A stretch of 64,000 bases of DNA, from contig CM060731.1 in assembly GCA_030704615.1 (NCBI GenBank), positions 47,924,001 to 47,988,000 on the forward strand, written 5' to 3'. Positions within the stretch are counted from its first letter, which is position 1; each line of letters starts with the position of its first letter. Positions 32,801 to 45,640 of this stretch are shown piece after piece. Both the position numbers and the translations under genes were made by a program. The stretch is from Takakia lepidozioides (lineage: Eukaryota; Streptophyta; Takakiopsida; Takakiales; Takakiaceae). The notes beneath the pieces are model-generated. The model was given only the letters and a program-made list of their open reading frames with translations. It did no database searches and was not told the origin of the DNA.

Positions 32801-34675
32801 CTTTTGTTTCCCTGCAACTCTTGCACAAATTCTGGAGTCAAGTGCTAGTGCACATGTCATGGGTTATAGAAGTTTCTCAATGAGTTTTTGCTCCTCTTCC
32901 AGGGTGATTCATCCATGTTGTATGGAAGTTTGAGGACACTGAGCAATTTACTTTGTGTCTTAATTATTCCTCATGCCATACAAACTGAGGTTCTGGCATG
33001 TTGGACTGGTAGATCTGGGATACAGTTGGGTTTCCAGCGGAGCTTACCTGGAGACTGTATTATCTGGAGGCTTCTATGCAGCAGGGCAGTTTGGGCAATT
33101 CTTGCATAATTGCGGGCATGACAGGGTACAGGGACAGAGGGAGGGAGGGAGAGAAAGAGAGAGAAAAGGGGTTAGGGAAGGGAGAGTGAATGAACAAAGG
33201 GAACTTTATGATGTCCGAAGGGAGCATAAGGATTTTATGGGACAAGATGCAAGCCTTTTCTATGTTCTATTACTCTCCATCAACACAGCTCTATTGTGGG
33301 CCTGACTTACCTACAGGCTCCTGATTGAGTGCTTCGCCAAATACGATCATGTGAATGAGGCTGTGCGACACTTCAGGGCACTTGTCAAGACTCCGTGTTC
33401 TATGCGCTTTCTGTACAATGAGGGCCATGGCAGAGAGACCGACCCCCTCTCCCTCTATCTACGGGCTATTTGTTTGGAGGGTATATACCACCTTCAACTT
33501 TGATTTACATTGCAACAGAATTCTTTTCTCATTAAAACTCCAAAAGTTCTAAGTAGATTGAACTAGGGGATCCCAAAAATAAAGGCTGTTGAATCATTTG
33601 GGTTTTATAATCTTTTTCCTGTTCTTGGGACCTTCGTGGCAAGACCCCTAGTGCAGGCCAAGGACGACAGGTGCTTGAACCACAGTGTTGGGGGGATGAC
33701 CATTGCTATTCCTCTCTCGATAAATTTTCTACTGAATGGATTTTGGAAACCTCCTGGAGCTCTTTTCACTTTCTCTCAAGCTATCTGTCCCGCTGTGTTC
33801 CTGGGTTCTTTTTTGCTGTTATTGCAGTTGTATAGATGAAATTTATCTGCGACATTCCTGCGGATTTTTAAAGAAAACTGAGATACAATTCATTGCATGG
33901 GGAATATTGGGATGTACAGGAAGAGCTGTAGAGTTGTTGGATGCCCTGGAAGCCATGATCAGGGACAACCAGCCAATTACTCGGAGAGCAATGCTAGTGA
34001 ACAGGAAGGGGCGTACGCTAGTCAGCTCTTGGATTGAGCCCATTCAGCAGGAGGCAGATCTGGGCTATGAGGTTGACTATGTTGCTAGGTACTGATGCTA
34101 GGTACTATGTTGTGCATGTTGGTCCTTGTGTTTTTATGCCCTGAGAAGCAGAAACAAATAAGTGTTTGCATGTGGCTGATCAGCTTTGGTTCAGTTTGAT
34201 CATTAAATGCTGATGCCCTGGCCTTGTGGCCATTGACCCCGCGCCCAGTTTGAGCTGAACACAAAGGGACAGAAACTACCTTTTCCAGTGGCTGACTCCG
34301 GTAGTATGACTTACCTTGGAACAGGCAATTTATCCTAGATATCCAGATATCCTTTATATTCTTTATCTTCTTATTTTCCAGATATCCTCTAGAAAGCCCT
34401 TTACACAAGCATCATCGTCTGTGTGTGATTTGTCCGATAACTAGGCCCCAAAAGGGGGCTTTTGGCTCAGCCTCGAGATTTTCAAAGTTGGTAAACAGAG
34501 ATACAGGAACAATTCCCTTGATGGATTTGAAGAGGGCGTCTCTCTGGTGAGAGTACTCAGTATAATGAATCAGAAAATGGATATCTTCAGGGTGCCCATA
34601 CAACGGGCATTTGCAATCCCCTTTCCTCTCTGCATCTGATTGCTGTCCAAAGGTAGGCTTCCAACCCTAAGATGA

Positions 34676-34709
<34 letters not shown>

Positions 34710-37523
34710 GGGAGAAACGTGTCTAAGCATTTTGAAGAAGCGGCATAAGTTGGCAGGTACATCGCCGAAGGAGGCCTCACAGGCACACGAAAAAGATGGA
34801 GTTCCTCAGAAGATGGGAAAAAGCCTGTAGATCCAGACAATGATGGCTTTTCTTATGCAGCCCCTGTGGAAGTTTCATACAAGGGGTTTCTAACACAGAT
34901 GCGCCGGCGCTACAACCTAAGGCTTATCCGGAAACTGAAGCTGGAAGGAGTAAGTGCTTTAGGGCCCGGGGCTACTGAGACTGATGTAACCCGCGTCATA
35001 GAAAGGTAAGTGTTCCTGTTGTTGAATTGTCTGAATGTAAGTTGTTTGTCTATAACTTAGAAGGAAAGCCACTTTATGTTGTATTTTGTGTTGGTATAGT
35101 AGTCAATTCTGAACAATTAGCTTCTCAAAGAACCATCTCATCCTATGTCCGGCTGGGAATCAACAGCTGGAAGCTCAACTCCATTTTTTCCAATTTCCAG
35201 ATTGGTCAGAGAGACACTAGGGGACTCAAGCTTTCAAGTGAAGAAGCCGAAGGCAGCCAGCAAAATGCTTGTATCAGAACTAAAGGAGGAGTTGGATGCA
35301 CAAGGACTTCCCATAGAAGGCACCCGCCCAGTGTTGTATCAGCGTGTACAAAAAGCACGCCGAATCAATCGAGCTCGAGGCCGGCCCCTCTGGGTCCCTA
35401 TGTCGGAGGAAGAGGCTGAAGAAGTGGGTCCTTCCCCATGATGTTGCAGCTCTCTTTCTGTCTCTGACTCTCCCTCCTTCCCTGTCGCCATTCTGTCTCC
35501 ATACTGTCATGCATGTAACCAGGATAAATCAACCTCTTACACACTTATATTGGGCGGTGATGAGGTAGGGGTAGGGGTAAGAGGTTACCAACCCATAACC
35601 ACTACTCTCACACAGGGAATTATTGACATAGAAGCAATGGAGAGATGGGTAAGAGGTTGATTTACCTCTTACCCCTACCCCGATCTCCATTGCTTCTATG
35701 TCAATAATTCCCTGTGCGAGAGTAGTGGTTATGGGTTGGTTGTGGGTATGACACCACATCATTGGACCAAGACAGACACATGCCAGACTTCGATTTTATA
35801 CAACCTTGTCTATGTCAGTGATGTTATGGCAATGGCACTGCATGACTTTTTATGTGCTTAGGGGCCCATCCCTATAATCTGTGGATTGGTGGTGATGGTG
35901 ATCCTGGATTACTGGTCCATCAAATATGCATGCTCATGAGGCTGGTTGATGCATTATATATCTACGTTACACACACAGTGTTCTATTCATTTTAGCTTTT
36001 CTTTGCACAGAGGAACGATGAGGAGCTTGATGTGTTCATGGGGAGACTGAACCTGAAGAATGAGAACACAGAGTTCTGGAGAAAGAGGTTCACTGGGGAG
36101 GATTTGAGCAAAGACCAAGACGATGAAGTTGCACTTGCACGGGATGCTCTGGATGCTGATGGTGATGATACTTTCCTGGATGACGACGATGATGAAGATG
36201 AGGAGGATGTGGAGGTGGAAGATGAGGGAGAGGATATGGTGGAAGATGGAGGCGAGGTAGAGGAGAAGGAGCCTCCTGAGATGCTGGCTATGCAGCTCTT
36301 GAAGAACAAGGCGGATATGCCAGAGGAAAAGGTGCACACCAGACTGACACATTGGACTGTGAATCCTAGTTTTCAATACACTCATATTTGTGTGCTTCTC
36401 TTTAAGTGAGAGATGATGGAGTCACTTGTCAAGTCAGTATCTCCTGTTTTTTCACTCAGCTAATTTTGTGGGTTAGAAGCACCCAAATTTTGGCACAGAT
36501 CCCTGCTTGCTTGCTATCATATGTATTAAACTAATGTAGGAAATTGGATCGATGTTTTCATTTCACACTACTGATAGGTGCCTGGTTGTAGCAGGTTGAA
36601 AAGGAGCTTGAGAGGAGGGAGGGAGAGTGGTTGGGGCTGACACTGGAAGAGAAGTTAGCGTTCCTAAGGGAAGAAAAGCGACTTGATGTCTCAGAGCTCT
36701 ACACCATAGCTGATGTATGGGGTTGGACATGGGAACGCGAATTGCGGGAGCGAGAGCCTGAGATGTGGTCCCAGGAGAAGGAGGTGCAGCTGGGCATTGA
36801 CATCATGCACAAGGTACATAGCTCTTCCTTTGTCTCCCACATGTAACATGATGCTTATTAGAATAGTTTTTAATGAAGCCATTAAATGAGCACATCCCTG
36901 GAGCTGATTGTCATTGGCTCTGTGTCGGGACTATTCCAATCTCATGCTTGAATTAAAAGCTTGACAACCGTCCCCGGGAGGTTGGTTGTCACAAGGAGCA
37001 TCAATAGCAATCAATATTCATTTTCCTGTCATTTTGAAGTAAAACTACGGCTGAGCAGGTGCAAGCGTTGGGAGGAGTTCCAACAATAGCAGACTGTGCA
37101 ATACTTATCCGTGCAGCCATGCGCACTCCATGGCCAGAAGCCATGATCTCTCTTCTTCAAGACTCCCACAAGCTTGGTTACGTCTTCGGAAGGTAATGTT
37201 GTTTGTTATCTTGTTTGTAATCTTGTAATCTCAGGCTATATCATAGCTTTATAGCTGAAACCTTTGAAGTTCTTCCTGCTTCCAATTTCCTTCTAGTACA
37301 GGGCAGATGGCCTCATTCTTTCAATGTGTTGACCAGGTGGCATGGTCTGTGTGTGTATGTGTGCAGCAAACTCTATACCCAGGCAGTTTCACTGTGCCTG
37401 TCGTTGGGTGAGAAAGATGCGGCAATTAACATCATCACAGACATGGAGGAGGCTGGGGTGGCGGCCCCTGAAGATCTTCTCACAGAAGTCCTTCAAGAAA
37501 CCCAGGATGAAGAGCTTAGATAG
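29835..37523 (+). CDS. PAP1: PAP1/pTAC3-like plastid transcription protein (SAP domain, PPR-like repeats)
   Basis: Fourteen exons fit GT-AG signals and phase: 29835-30806, 31024-31195, 31387-31604, 31905-31965, 32105-32177, 32422-32499, 33317-33480, 33920-34088, 34757-35005, 35201-35423, 36011-36331, 36595-36813, 37059-37192, 37367-37523 (1,069 aa). The start context is CCATGGCT. The N-terminus (MASAAQSLRPSGICF) looks like a plastid transit peptide. A low-complexity acidic/Ser stretch is followed by PPR-like helical repeats (about residues 260-520), NRKGRTLVSSWIEPIQQEA, a SAP DNA-binding motif (about 740-775, LVSELKEELDAQGLPIEG), an acidic run (about 850-890) and an IADVWGWTWERE block. In Arabidopsis, pTAC3/PAP1 is an essential partner of the plastid-encoded RNA polymerase. 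No stops or frameshifts, so probably functional. It is convergent with the NRPD2-like gene. Confidence 0.93.
34679..34706. repeat. (GA)n microsatellite in a PAP1 intron
   Basis: A run of about fourteen GA units just upstream of exon 9. It lies in a long intron (34089-34756) of otherwise unremarkable sequence. Confidence 0.95.
35520..35745. repeat. fold-back inverted repeat in a PAP1 intron
   Basis: The left arm about 35585-35642 ('ccaacccataaccactactc' ... 'gaagcaatggaga') pairs with the right arm about 35683-35742 ('tctccattgcttc' ... 'gagtagtggttatgggttgg') almost perfectly over about 58 bp with a short loop. Nested inside and outside are further pairs built from 'taagaggt' and 'ggggtaggggta'. 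The RNA would form a long hairpin. It is probably a MITE-like insertion. Confidence 0.85.
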
Positions 37524-39290
37524 GGTTAACTTTGGTTTCTGGCTCATGATCAATTGTGCAATCGGAAAATGTAAAAGGTTTCTTGTGTTAAGAACACCTG
37601 AAGAGAGTTGCTTGGCATGTTCAGAGTTGTCTAGGTCACATTTCCTTTGACTTTTAGAAAGATACTTGAGTCTGTGTGTACCACCCCATATGAGAACGAT
37701 GTCTAGTCAGATAACTGAAGGGGGGTATCCATATGTGTAAAAAATGTAGCATAGCAGCACAACAAAATTTTGTTGTCAGTTGGATGGTGTTGGAGTTCAA
37801 AGCTGCAATGTAACTGTGAACGACCAGGTTGTTCTGATTACATACTCTACTTCCATAGCGAAATTATCAAGAACACAAATTCATAGATGATGGGGATTGC
37901 TTTGACTGGAGAAAATGTGGTTCTAATCTATTGCCACTGCTACAGACCCATCCACAAACAACACATATCTTGGCAGTTGAGAGAAATATTGGTAAAGAAC
38001 TCCTGTCACTTAAAATGGCATGTGTGATTTCATTGGTGGTAGTTGTGCTCTCGGATTGACATGCACCTTCCTGAATAGTTTGTAGGCAAACCAGTCTTCC
38101 GTTGAGAGACTCCTGCAAGCTAAAGCAAGGGAATGAAAGTGGCCTAACTAAGCACTTTCCACATTTTATGGGCGATGCTGAGCATAGTCTCTGGACTTCG
38201 GAGAGTCAAGATCTTAGCAAGACTAGCAGGGTTTATAAGATTCTCCAGCTCTCAGGAATTATCTTCCAGTACTATGTGTATATTTCTTCAAGCATAGCCC
38301 CATACTGCTACAGTTCTTGGGATGTTCCTTTTCCCTTGCAACAATTTTAGTTCTAGCTTGTCTTGAGGAAGGGATCATGTGATGCGAACTTCGGTATATG
38401 AGAGCTGCCATTGAGTAGAACTGTCTATATTGTACTGTCTGGAGTCTGCGGATTTTCTTGTCTAGACCAAATCAATTTCGATGATCATGTTGCCTGTGTA
38501 AACTGTGTCACCAGACTGAAGGTGTTTCAGTTGGGGAGGGGTGGCGGCCCATATAGGAAGCACTACATTGCGGACATTCCGGGATACATTGCAATATGGG
38601 GAATCTGAATAAGGCCAGGAACAACTGGAAACTGTGGAATTTCCCCAAGATACGTTCACATTTAACACACAAAAATTGCAGGGACCCAAAAGTGATCTCG
38701 AAACACTGCTTGTTTACCAAGTATAATGACCAGTGACCCACAAAGGACACCAGTTTAGCTTTTGGCATGTCTCTACAGGGACTGTGAGCCTCTTTATGAG
38801 TTCCGAACCACCGCACTACACTCAAAAATCATGGACATAAATTGGTTCTTTCTGGAAATAAAGCAGCCAACCAGCCATGTACTATGGAGAGACAAATCTT
38901 GCCACTGTAGCTTCTCATTTGCAGGAGCATCATAAACAAACTTTCAGCTGAAGCTTAGTTTTTGTCACAGAAGTATATGCTTCCACCAAATACAACTCAA
39001 AACATATACAACCAAAGCACTGTCCTATTTCAGTTTCAGAAGGCCTATGATCCTACTTGCTCAATGATGTAAGAAGATTCCCTCCTGCCGGATGCAAAAA
39101 AATGCTGAGGACCCCCCTCATTGGGCAGTCCAACGAAACATGTACAAAGTGTACAAATCAAGAACTCCAACCTGCCACTAGACCTCCTTTCCCCCAATTT
39201 CTCCTCTTAATTGTATCCACTTAACAGCAATCGGTAGCATCCTTGGCAACTGTGCTCTTAATATAACCTTGTCAGTGACAAACAAGTCAT
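37524..39290. other. convergent intergenic region between PAP1 and the NRPD2-like gene
   Basis: It holds the 3' untranslated regions of both genes. Short frames on both strands show no family resemblance. No repeat or RNA gene stands out. Confidence 0.6.
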
Positions 39291-42200
39291 TCAGCAGAGC
39301 TCAGTATCCAGGTACACACAGATGCCCATGCTTAAGAGTTCCTGCCAAAGCAATTTGCACGCATAGGGGATTTGAATTTGCACAATGTGCTTGCCACTTT
39401 TGCAAAAGCGGCACTTCGGTGTGCGTGTCGTATCCATGCTGGCTGGCAGCCGGCACTTCGAACATATGTTCAACTTATATGGATCGCTAACAAGGAAGTA
39501 GCGTTCTTGCAGGGTAGCTGAAGCTCCATGCCCAAGCATGCAATCGCGCTCCATCTCCCCAAACTTGACCCCCCCAAGACTGTTACGATCCTTGATAGGT
39601 TGCCGGGTGAGGAGATTCACTGGCCCACCACAACCACGGTACTTGATTTTATCTTCGACCATGTGATCTAGGCGTTGATAAAATGTCGGTCCTATCGTTA
39701 TTTGCGCCTTGAGGTGCATGCCAGTGGTACCATTAGACATGCGCTCACACCCTCCTCTAGTAAAATGACACCTGATAGGATGCCAACAATCCAAGCATAG
39801 AAATCATATCAGTTCTCCTAAACTGCAGCTGCAAAGATAACGTCTTCCCTACCTGTACCTTCAATCTGGCTTAAATTATATTTGGGATGATTGACTACAG
39901 TTTACATACATTTTCCCAAGGTGCACCTAGTAAACAATACTCATTAGTACTACACCACAAAGGTTTGGAATCATCTTCCTTGTTTGAGCACTTACTGGTG
40001 AAGCTGTTCACTTATGGTCTCTGCAGTCTCTTCCCTGCTGAAAGGAGTGGCATTGTGGCGTGTGCCAGTGGAAGCGACCACCTTGCCAAGCAGGCACTCA
40101 AGAACCTGGCCAACTGTCTGGCGGCTAGGTAGTGCATGTGGATTGATGATGATATCCGGCACAATACCCTGACAGTTGAAGGGCAAGTCCTCTTGGCTAA
40201 AGATTCCTCCCACCACACCCTTCTGACCATGCATGCTGGAGAACTTGTCACCAGCTTGTGGGGCACGTGCAAACCGTCGGCGAACCTTCGCAATGCGGTG
40301 CCCGTCCTCCTCACTGGTCAGAAGGACCTGATCGACCCGCCCCTTTTGATGAGTTTTCAAGCGGAGGCTTGAGTCCACAAGCCTTGGGTTCCCTTGCTCA
40401 GCTGTTAACTTACCAATCACTATGTCCCCCTTGGTCAGCCAAGCTCCAACATAAGGGAAGCCATCTTCGTCGACCTTTTCAAGTGCACGGTTGAACCAAC
40501 CTCGTTCATCTGAAATACTTGGCTTTTTAAAGTTTTCCTCCACATGGAATCTCTCCTCACCTCGATGAATTTTGAAGTGCAAGGACCTGCAATAATGGAG
40601 GTTGTTAGAACAATGGAACACAAAATTAACAATCCAAGTCTTACAACAGTAAGCGCAATCACACATAGTTGCTGACCATTGCAGATGCATATCAGCACTA
40701 AAGACAAGCAGGTGAAACAAGATGTTCAGAGTGAATGCTCACTGGATTCACCAATTAGTCAACAGCAAATCTAAGCAGAGACATTTTGTATTTGTGCCCA
40801 AACCAATCCACAAACCTGAAGAGGCCTCGCTCAATGGAGGCCTGGTTCATAACAATGGAGTCCTCCTGATTGTAGGCGTAGCATTGTATTGCTACTATCG
40901 CAACTTGACCATTAGTAAGCTCTGGCTTATCAAGTATCTCTGCAGCCCGTGTGGTGACAAGAGGCTTCTGTGGATAGAACAGCTGGTGTGCTGAGGAGTC
41001 CAATCGTGACCACAAATTGGTGGAGTAGAAACCAATGGCCTGTTTGCAATGTTTATCAGCCTGATAAAGGTTTCTCGATGCCTGGTTGTGTTCTAGGAAG
41101 GGTATCATCGTGGCACCAAGCCCAAACAGATAGGATGTGTGGACTTCTGAATGTGTGTAAGTGGAAGCATATTCACTCTCTCGCCCCTTTGTTAACTCAT
41201 CTGGACCAGATGCAATCAAGGCACCTTCCTCCTCCTCTATGCCCAGCAGCTCCACCACCCCCTCCTCCAGCAAATAAGACCAGCATGTCAGAGCATCTTT
41301 TTGCCTCATCAAGTCTTTCAACTTCCGTAAGTGGCGTTTGGCAAGGACCAGATGCTGGTCTTTGACAACTAGCAGCGGTCGCAAAATACGGCCAGCGTCC
41401 GTGTAAATACGGACTTCCTTCCGCTTCCAATCCCTCACTATTTCCACCTGCCTCACAGATTTGACGATCAGCTAAGGCCTAGCATCGACTTACAAGCAGT
41501 GGTAAGCAGTAAACTATGGAATATAAACAGCAAATGGCGCATTTGTGTAGCAGACAGTAGTGAAAGGGTAACACATTACCTCCCCATGGAGGCATTGTGA
41601 GCGTCGCAGCTGCCTCAACTGGGTTACAATGTCTACAGCCATTTCAGAGCTGTCCAAGATACCCACCCATATCCCATTTACGAACACTTTCTCAGCCTGT
41701 GGCAAGGTGGATGGCACAATCTCCTCCAGATTTTGCATTCCAAATTCAGACAGATTCTGTAGCACGTAGTCTGCAGCGCAGTCAGAGCTGATAATGCCTG
41801 TCAGAGCTATGTTCTTCACCAGCCCACAATCTACTCCATCGGAGGTCTGTACTGGGCAGATTCTTCCCCAGTAAGAGAAGTTCCTGCACCCTCTCATACA
41901 CCCACACCTTTTGAATCAAAAACTCCCACCAAACCTCTGTGACTCCAAATGATATTTTTCATGTAAGAATGCAAATGTACACTACCAAGTGTCTTGTGCT
42001 ATCTCAAACCTCTACATGTAGCGAACTTTGAATCTGTTACGGATCACGATCACAAAGTCACAAGGTGTTCTCAAACTATGACAGCATTGCCCAATAGCAT
42101 ACCCTGCAAAAAACATCATTACAATTGCAAGCTTTAAGTTGGGTTTTCAAGGGATGAATGGACATACGGATGCCTTGCTGCATCGGAAGGCCTTGAAGGG

Positions 42201-44695
42201 GCCGGCAAGTTGAGGCGGACCTGGCGCAGCTGTGACAAAGTAACCATTGGATTCATTCTTTTCAAGTCTCCCACGACACCAGAACTCCTGAGCCCTTCAC
42301 TTGTATTCCAGTTGCCTGATGTGAAGGCACTTTGAAGATTCATTGTAATGATTCCTTCATTGATGAAATTTTTTATGGGGCCTAACTCCTCATTTCTCCC
42401 CAAGTGCCTCTGCACTCTCTTTTGAATATCGCGCTGAAGGTGGGACATAGCCTTCCGAAACTGATGTCGTAGCAACTGACCCGCACAGTCGAGTCTTTTA
42501 TTTTTGTAGTGATCCTTATCTTCCTCTGGCCGCCTGCCCAAGAATGTCAAACACACCTGATTTACCATGTAGCCCAGAAAGTATGACTTTTGTGTAACTC
42601 CACCTTGCAGGTGTGGAAAAAGCAGCTCCAAAACACTGCTCCCTGCCTCCTCTGGAAGCTCCACATTGTTTCTCACCTTTGCTCCAATGTAAGCCAATGC
42701 CTGGTTTGGGTCATGAACCAGCTTTCCTGTTGTGGTCGTGGCTTCTTCCTGTTTTCTCAGGAAGGCCACCATGCATTCATCAGCCGCTCGGATGGATGGC
42801 CAGATCAGCTCACAAAGCACAGTATCTTCCACATCGTAGCAGACCCTTTCGAGCAGTGCCTTGTCAGAGCACACCCCAAGTGCCCGCATCAGAATAACAA
42901 CAGGAATTGGCTCAACGACACGAGCAAGGTTAACAGTAATGAGGGGCCTGGCAATATTCTTCGATATATTGAGCTTGACTGGCGTCTTGCTCCTTTTGAA
43001 GTCGAAGAAACCTTTGTACGGAGGCGCACATGTCGCCATCCAGGTTTCCGTGGTCTTGCTGAATGTCACATATACCCTCTGGTTGCACCGCTCCTCCTGC
43101 CCAACCAGCACCTGGTGTGAAACCCTTCCCACGACCCATCAGCCGTTGCAGTCTCCAGAATGGCAGAATATAAGGGGTTTATCGAAGGTTGCCCCTTCTT
43201 TGGAGTCCACAACTGCGCACAGCAGTTTCATCGTTAATGCCAACTAAACTGGTATAGCTTGATCAATACCAATCAAATAGCTTGATCGATACTTTCACAT
43301 GTTTGGTGGAAGCCAGGTTCTTACTCTAAACCCTTAACCCTGCCATTGTAGCTTCCACCTGACTTGCCTGACTGCACAACAAGAGCAACCTCTCTAGCAA
43401 CCAGGTGTTTATTGTGTCCACCTGACTTGCCTGACTGCACAACATGAGCAACCTCTCTAGTAACCAGGTGTTTATTGTGTGGCAATTTTGGTTCTTACAT
43501 TCTGCAGACAGCTCGCCTACCTGGTCACAGAGAAAGCACACCTTTAAAAGACAAAAGACAAACAAACATGGCGACATGATTTGACCCAAGTGAGGGCCAC
43601 AGGTCCCAACCTTCTCAGATCCCTTGATAATGAAGTAACCCCCTTTGTCAAAGTAGCAGTCACCCTTGCGAGCCAATTGGGCATCCGTCAGGCCATTGAG
43701 ATGGCAGAAGTGAGATTTCACCATGATAGGAACTTTTCCAATACATACATTATCTGTCATAGTTTGGAGCACCTCTTGCTTGCCGTGTGCTCTGATTATA
43801 TAAACCTGCCAGACACATACACTATCCGTCATGAATATAAAGAGAAAACAACAATAGCTTCACACATGAGCGAGAGGAGAGAAACAACAGCGGGGTGATC
43901 TTCAACCTCCAGGGTGATATTGACATGAATGGGCGCCGAATATGTAAGGTTGCGCAGTCGAGCCTCCAGGGGAAGCAAGACAGAAACTTCCTTCTTGTCA
44001 GCATTCGTGTAGCAAGTAGGTTTGCCCATGGATACCTCCCCATAACGGAGGCGTGCTCTCCTCGGCAGATTGTCAATTCTAATAGCTGCCGGGCTGTGGT
44101 CAGGGGAACAGTTCAGAACGGAGGCTTCACTGAACATGGTTTGCAAATCATGTTCCACAAACTCGTTGAACGAGTGTAGCTGGTGTTCAACCAGGCTACG
44201 GTCTCTGAAGAACACCTTCGCCACACTCCAGCGGGCCTGCTCCTCCTCCTCCCTAGATAGCTCGGTGTCATCATTTTCCCTCCGCTTGTTGAAAGGACTC
44301 GTGTTTCGCGTGGTGTGAGAAACAGTAGCATCCATCTCCATCTTTTCCTCCCTTGGCAGAGAATGCTCCTCAGGTGGCGGAGATCGTTCCCCACTGTTCA
44401 TTGGGCTTCCGCTTGGTGAAATGTTACCACCCATTTTCGTCTTTCCCTCACTAGCCAGAGAACGTCCCTCAGGCAGCGGAGACGCTTCCCGCCTCTTGGA
44501 AGGACTTGTGTTGGGTGGACTAGCATCCACTTCCATCTTTTCCCCACTTGGCAGATTTTCTTGATGGCAGCCTGAACCGGTGCCATTCAATTGCATGCAG
44601 TCCGCCTCACTTCGATCATCCTCATGGTCAATATACAGGGAAGCAATACACACATCTGCAGGCAATTCTGCTACAATATCATCCGGATTTTCCAT
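39291..44695 (-). CDS. NRPD2: second-largest subunit of RNA polymerase IV/V (NRPD2/NRPE2-like)
   Basis: Seven minus-strand exons with consistent phase: 44695-43907, 43805-43611, 43111-42168, 41883-41580, 41447-40816, 40586-39996, 39771-39291 (1,311 aa). Blocks in order: FRDRSLVEHQLHSFNEFVEH, DKGGYFIIKGSEK, YKNKRLDCAGQLLRHQFRK, VVGDLKRMNPMVTLSQLRQV, CGLVKNIALTG, NQEDSIVMNQASIERGLFR, QAGDKFSSMHGQKGVVGG and FGEMERDCMLGHGASATLQE. A C-terminal zinc site uses CSKC and CRFC. GVVxxLxRMNP and the C-terminus favour the Pol IV/V subunit over Pol II RPB2. This subunit forms part of the catalytic cleft used in RNA-directed DNA methylation. About 150 residues precede the conserved start, including an internally repeated acidic/Pro/Ser segment. 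The family's usual length is nearer 1,170. Confidence 0.92.
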
Positions 44696-45386
44696 GCTGC
44701 TCACAAAAGCACTTGCCAAACTCGTGTCTTGCAATCCAGGAGAACGACACCGATCCCACAGTGCGACACTCGACTAGCTTCTCAATCCCACTTGGAGCAC
44801 TTCCCGAAGCTCACAACAGAAGCTCTTCATAGAATCTCAAGCCAAAATCCACGACAACAAAGCCCCACTTGCTCGATCTCTCCTCTAATCTACCCTGTGT
44901 GCAGACTGGTGAGAAACAGCAAAACGGACTGTTGGGTTCCCTTGGCTGCTGAAATGCGGCCGTTTTCTTACAGTCCTCGAGAGCGTCCTGCGCGCAATCA
45001 TTCTCCCGTCGCACTGCGCAGCCTTCCCATCCTCTTCGCCATGCAAGACACTACACTTTCTCATCCACACACGGCCTGTTTTAGACTTGCATTCTGCATC
45101 CATCTCAAAATTATTCATCTTTATTCGACGGCTTTCATCTGCTCGAAGGGTCACTCATGCCCTGAAGGACCGACGTGTACGTGGATTCGCCGCCGAACAG
45201 CGATGGACGAACGACGTCGTCAGAATCCTATCATGACGGCGTCGTATGCTCTACTTCCCATGATGACTTCTTCCGTATGTATACGCATATTTATATGTAT
45301 GTATCAGAAAGTCTTTGTACCGTATATTTATGCATTATACTGTTGGTAGATTTTGTGGTCGCACTGTTTAGAGGGTTCTTCTTGCG
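44696..45386. promoter_or_regulatory. upstream region of the NRPD2-like gene
   Basis: About 700 bp between the ATG (44695, minus strand) and the target duplication of the Mutator-like element. Open frames on both strands overlap and resemble nothing. The proximal promoter must lie here unless the transposon separated it. Confidence 0.5.
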
Positions 45387-45395
45387 GACCAAAAT
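45387..45395. repeat. 9-bp target site duplication, left (GACCAAAAT)
   Basis: Directly precedes the first base of the Mutator-like terminal inverted repeat and is identical to 58572-58580. Confidence 0.95.
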
Positions 45396-45640
45396 GCCTC
45401 TCATTTTTGAATAATTGGGAGTTTATGTCGCGCGTGTGGGACAGGAGCGCACGGACGCGGGGTCGCCCTCCCCCGCCCCGCCCACCCCTACCTGCCAGCC
45501 GCGCAGTGCGGTCGGCAGCCCCGCAGCCGCCCAGCCCGCCCCTGGACAACGGGCCCCGCCCGCCCGCCCACGCCGCTGGGTCCGCCCGCCATCGGTCCCC
45601 AGTGGGTCTGCCCTTGCTGGGGTTTGCCCAAGCTCGGTCT
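45396..45640 (+). repeat. left terminal inverted repeat of the Mutator-like element
   Basis: Begins GCCTCTCATTTTTGAATAAT and includes 'tgtcgcgcgtgtgggacagg', then a C/G-rich stretch ending in 'gggtctgccctt' and 'gggtttgcccaagct'. It pairs with the reverse complement of 58330-58571. Long GC-rich open frames crossing it are artefacts of base composition. Confidence 0.95.

Noticed and set aside
35987-36385. Minus-strand Ser-rich frames opposite PAP1 exon 11
   Set aside because: They are antisense translations of the Asp/Glu-rich run in the exon.
39291-44695. Assignment to RNA polymerase II RPB2
   Set aside because: The GVVxxLxRMNP region, the R-H-P...WGRICPVQTSDG context and the C-terminus resemble the Pol IV/V subunit more. 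RPB2 was kept only as a weaker alternative.
44696-44734. Upstream start of the NRPD2-like protein at 44734
   Set aside because: That codon is TTG. The first ATG in frame is at 44695, which is used here.
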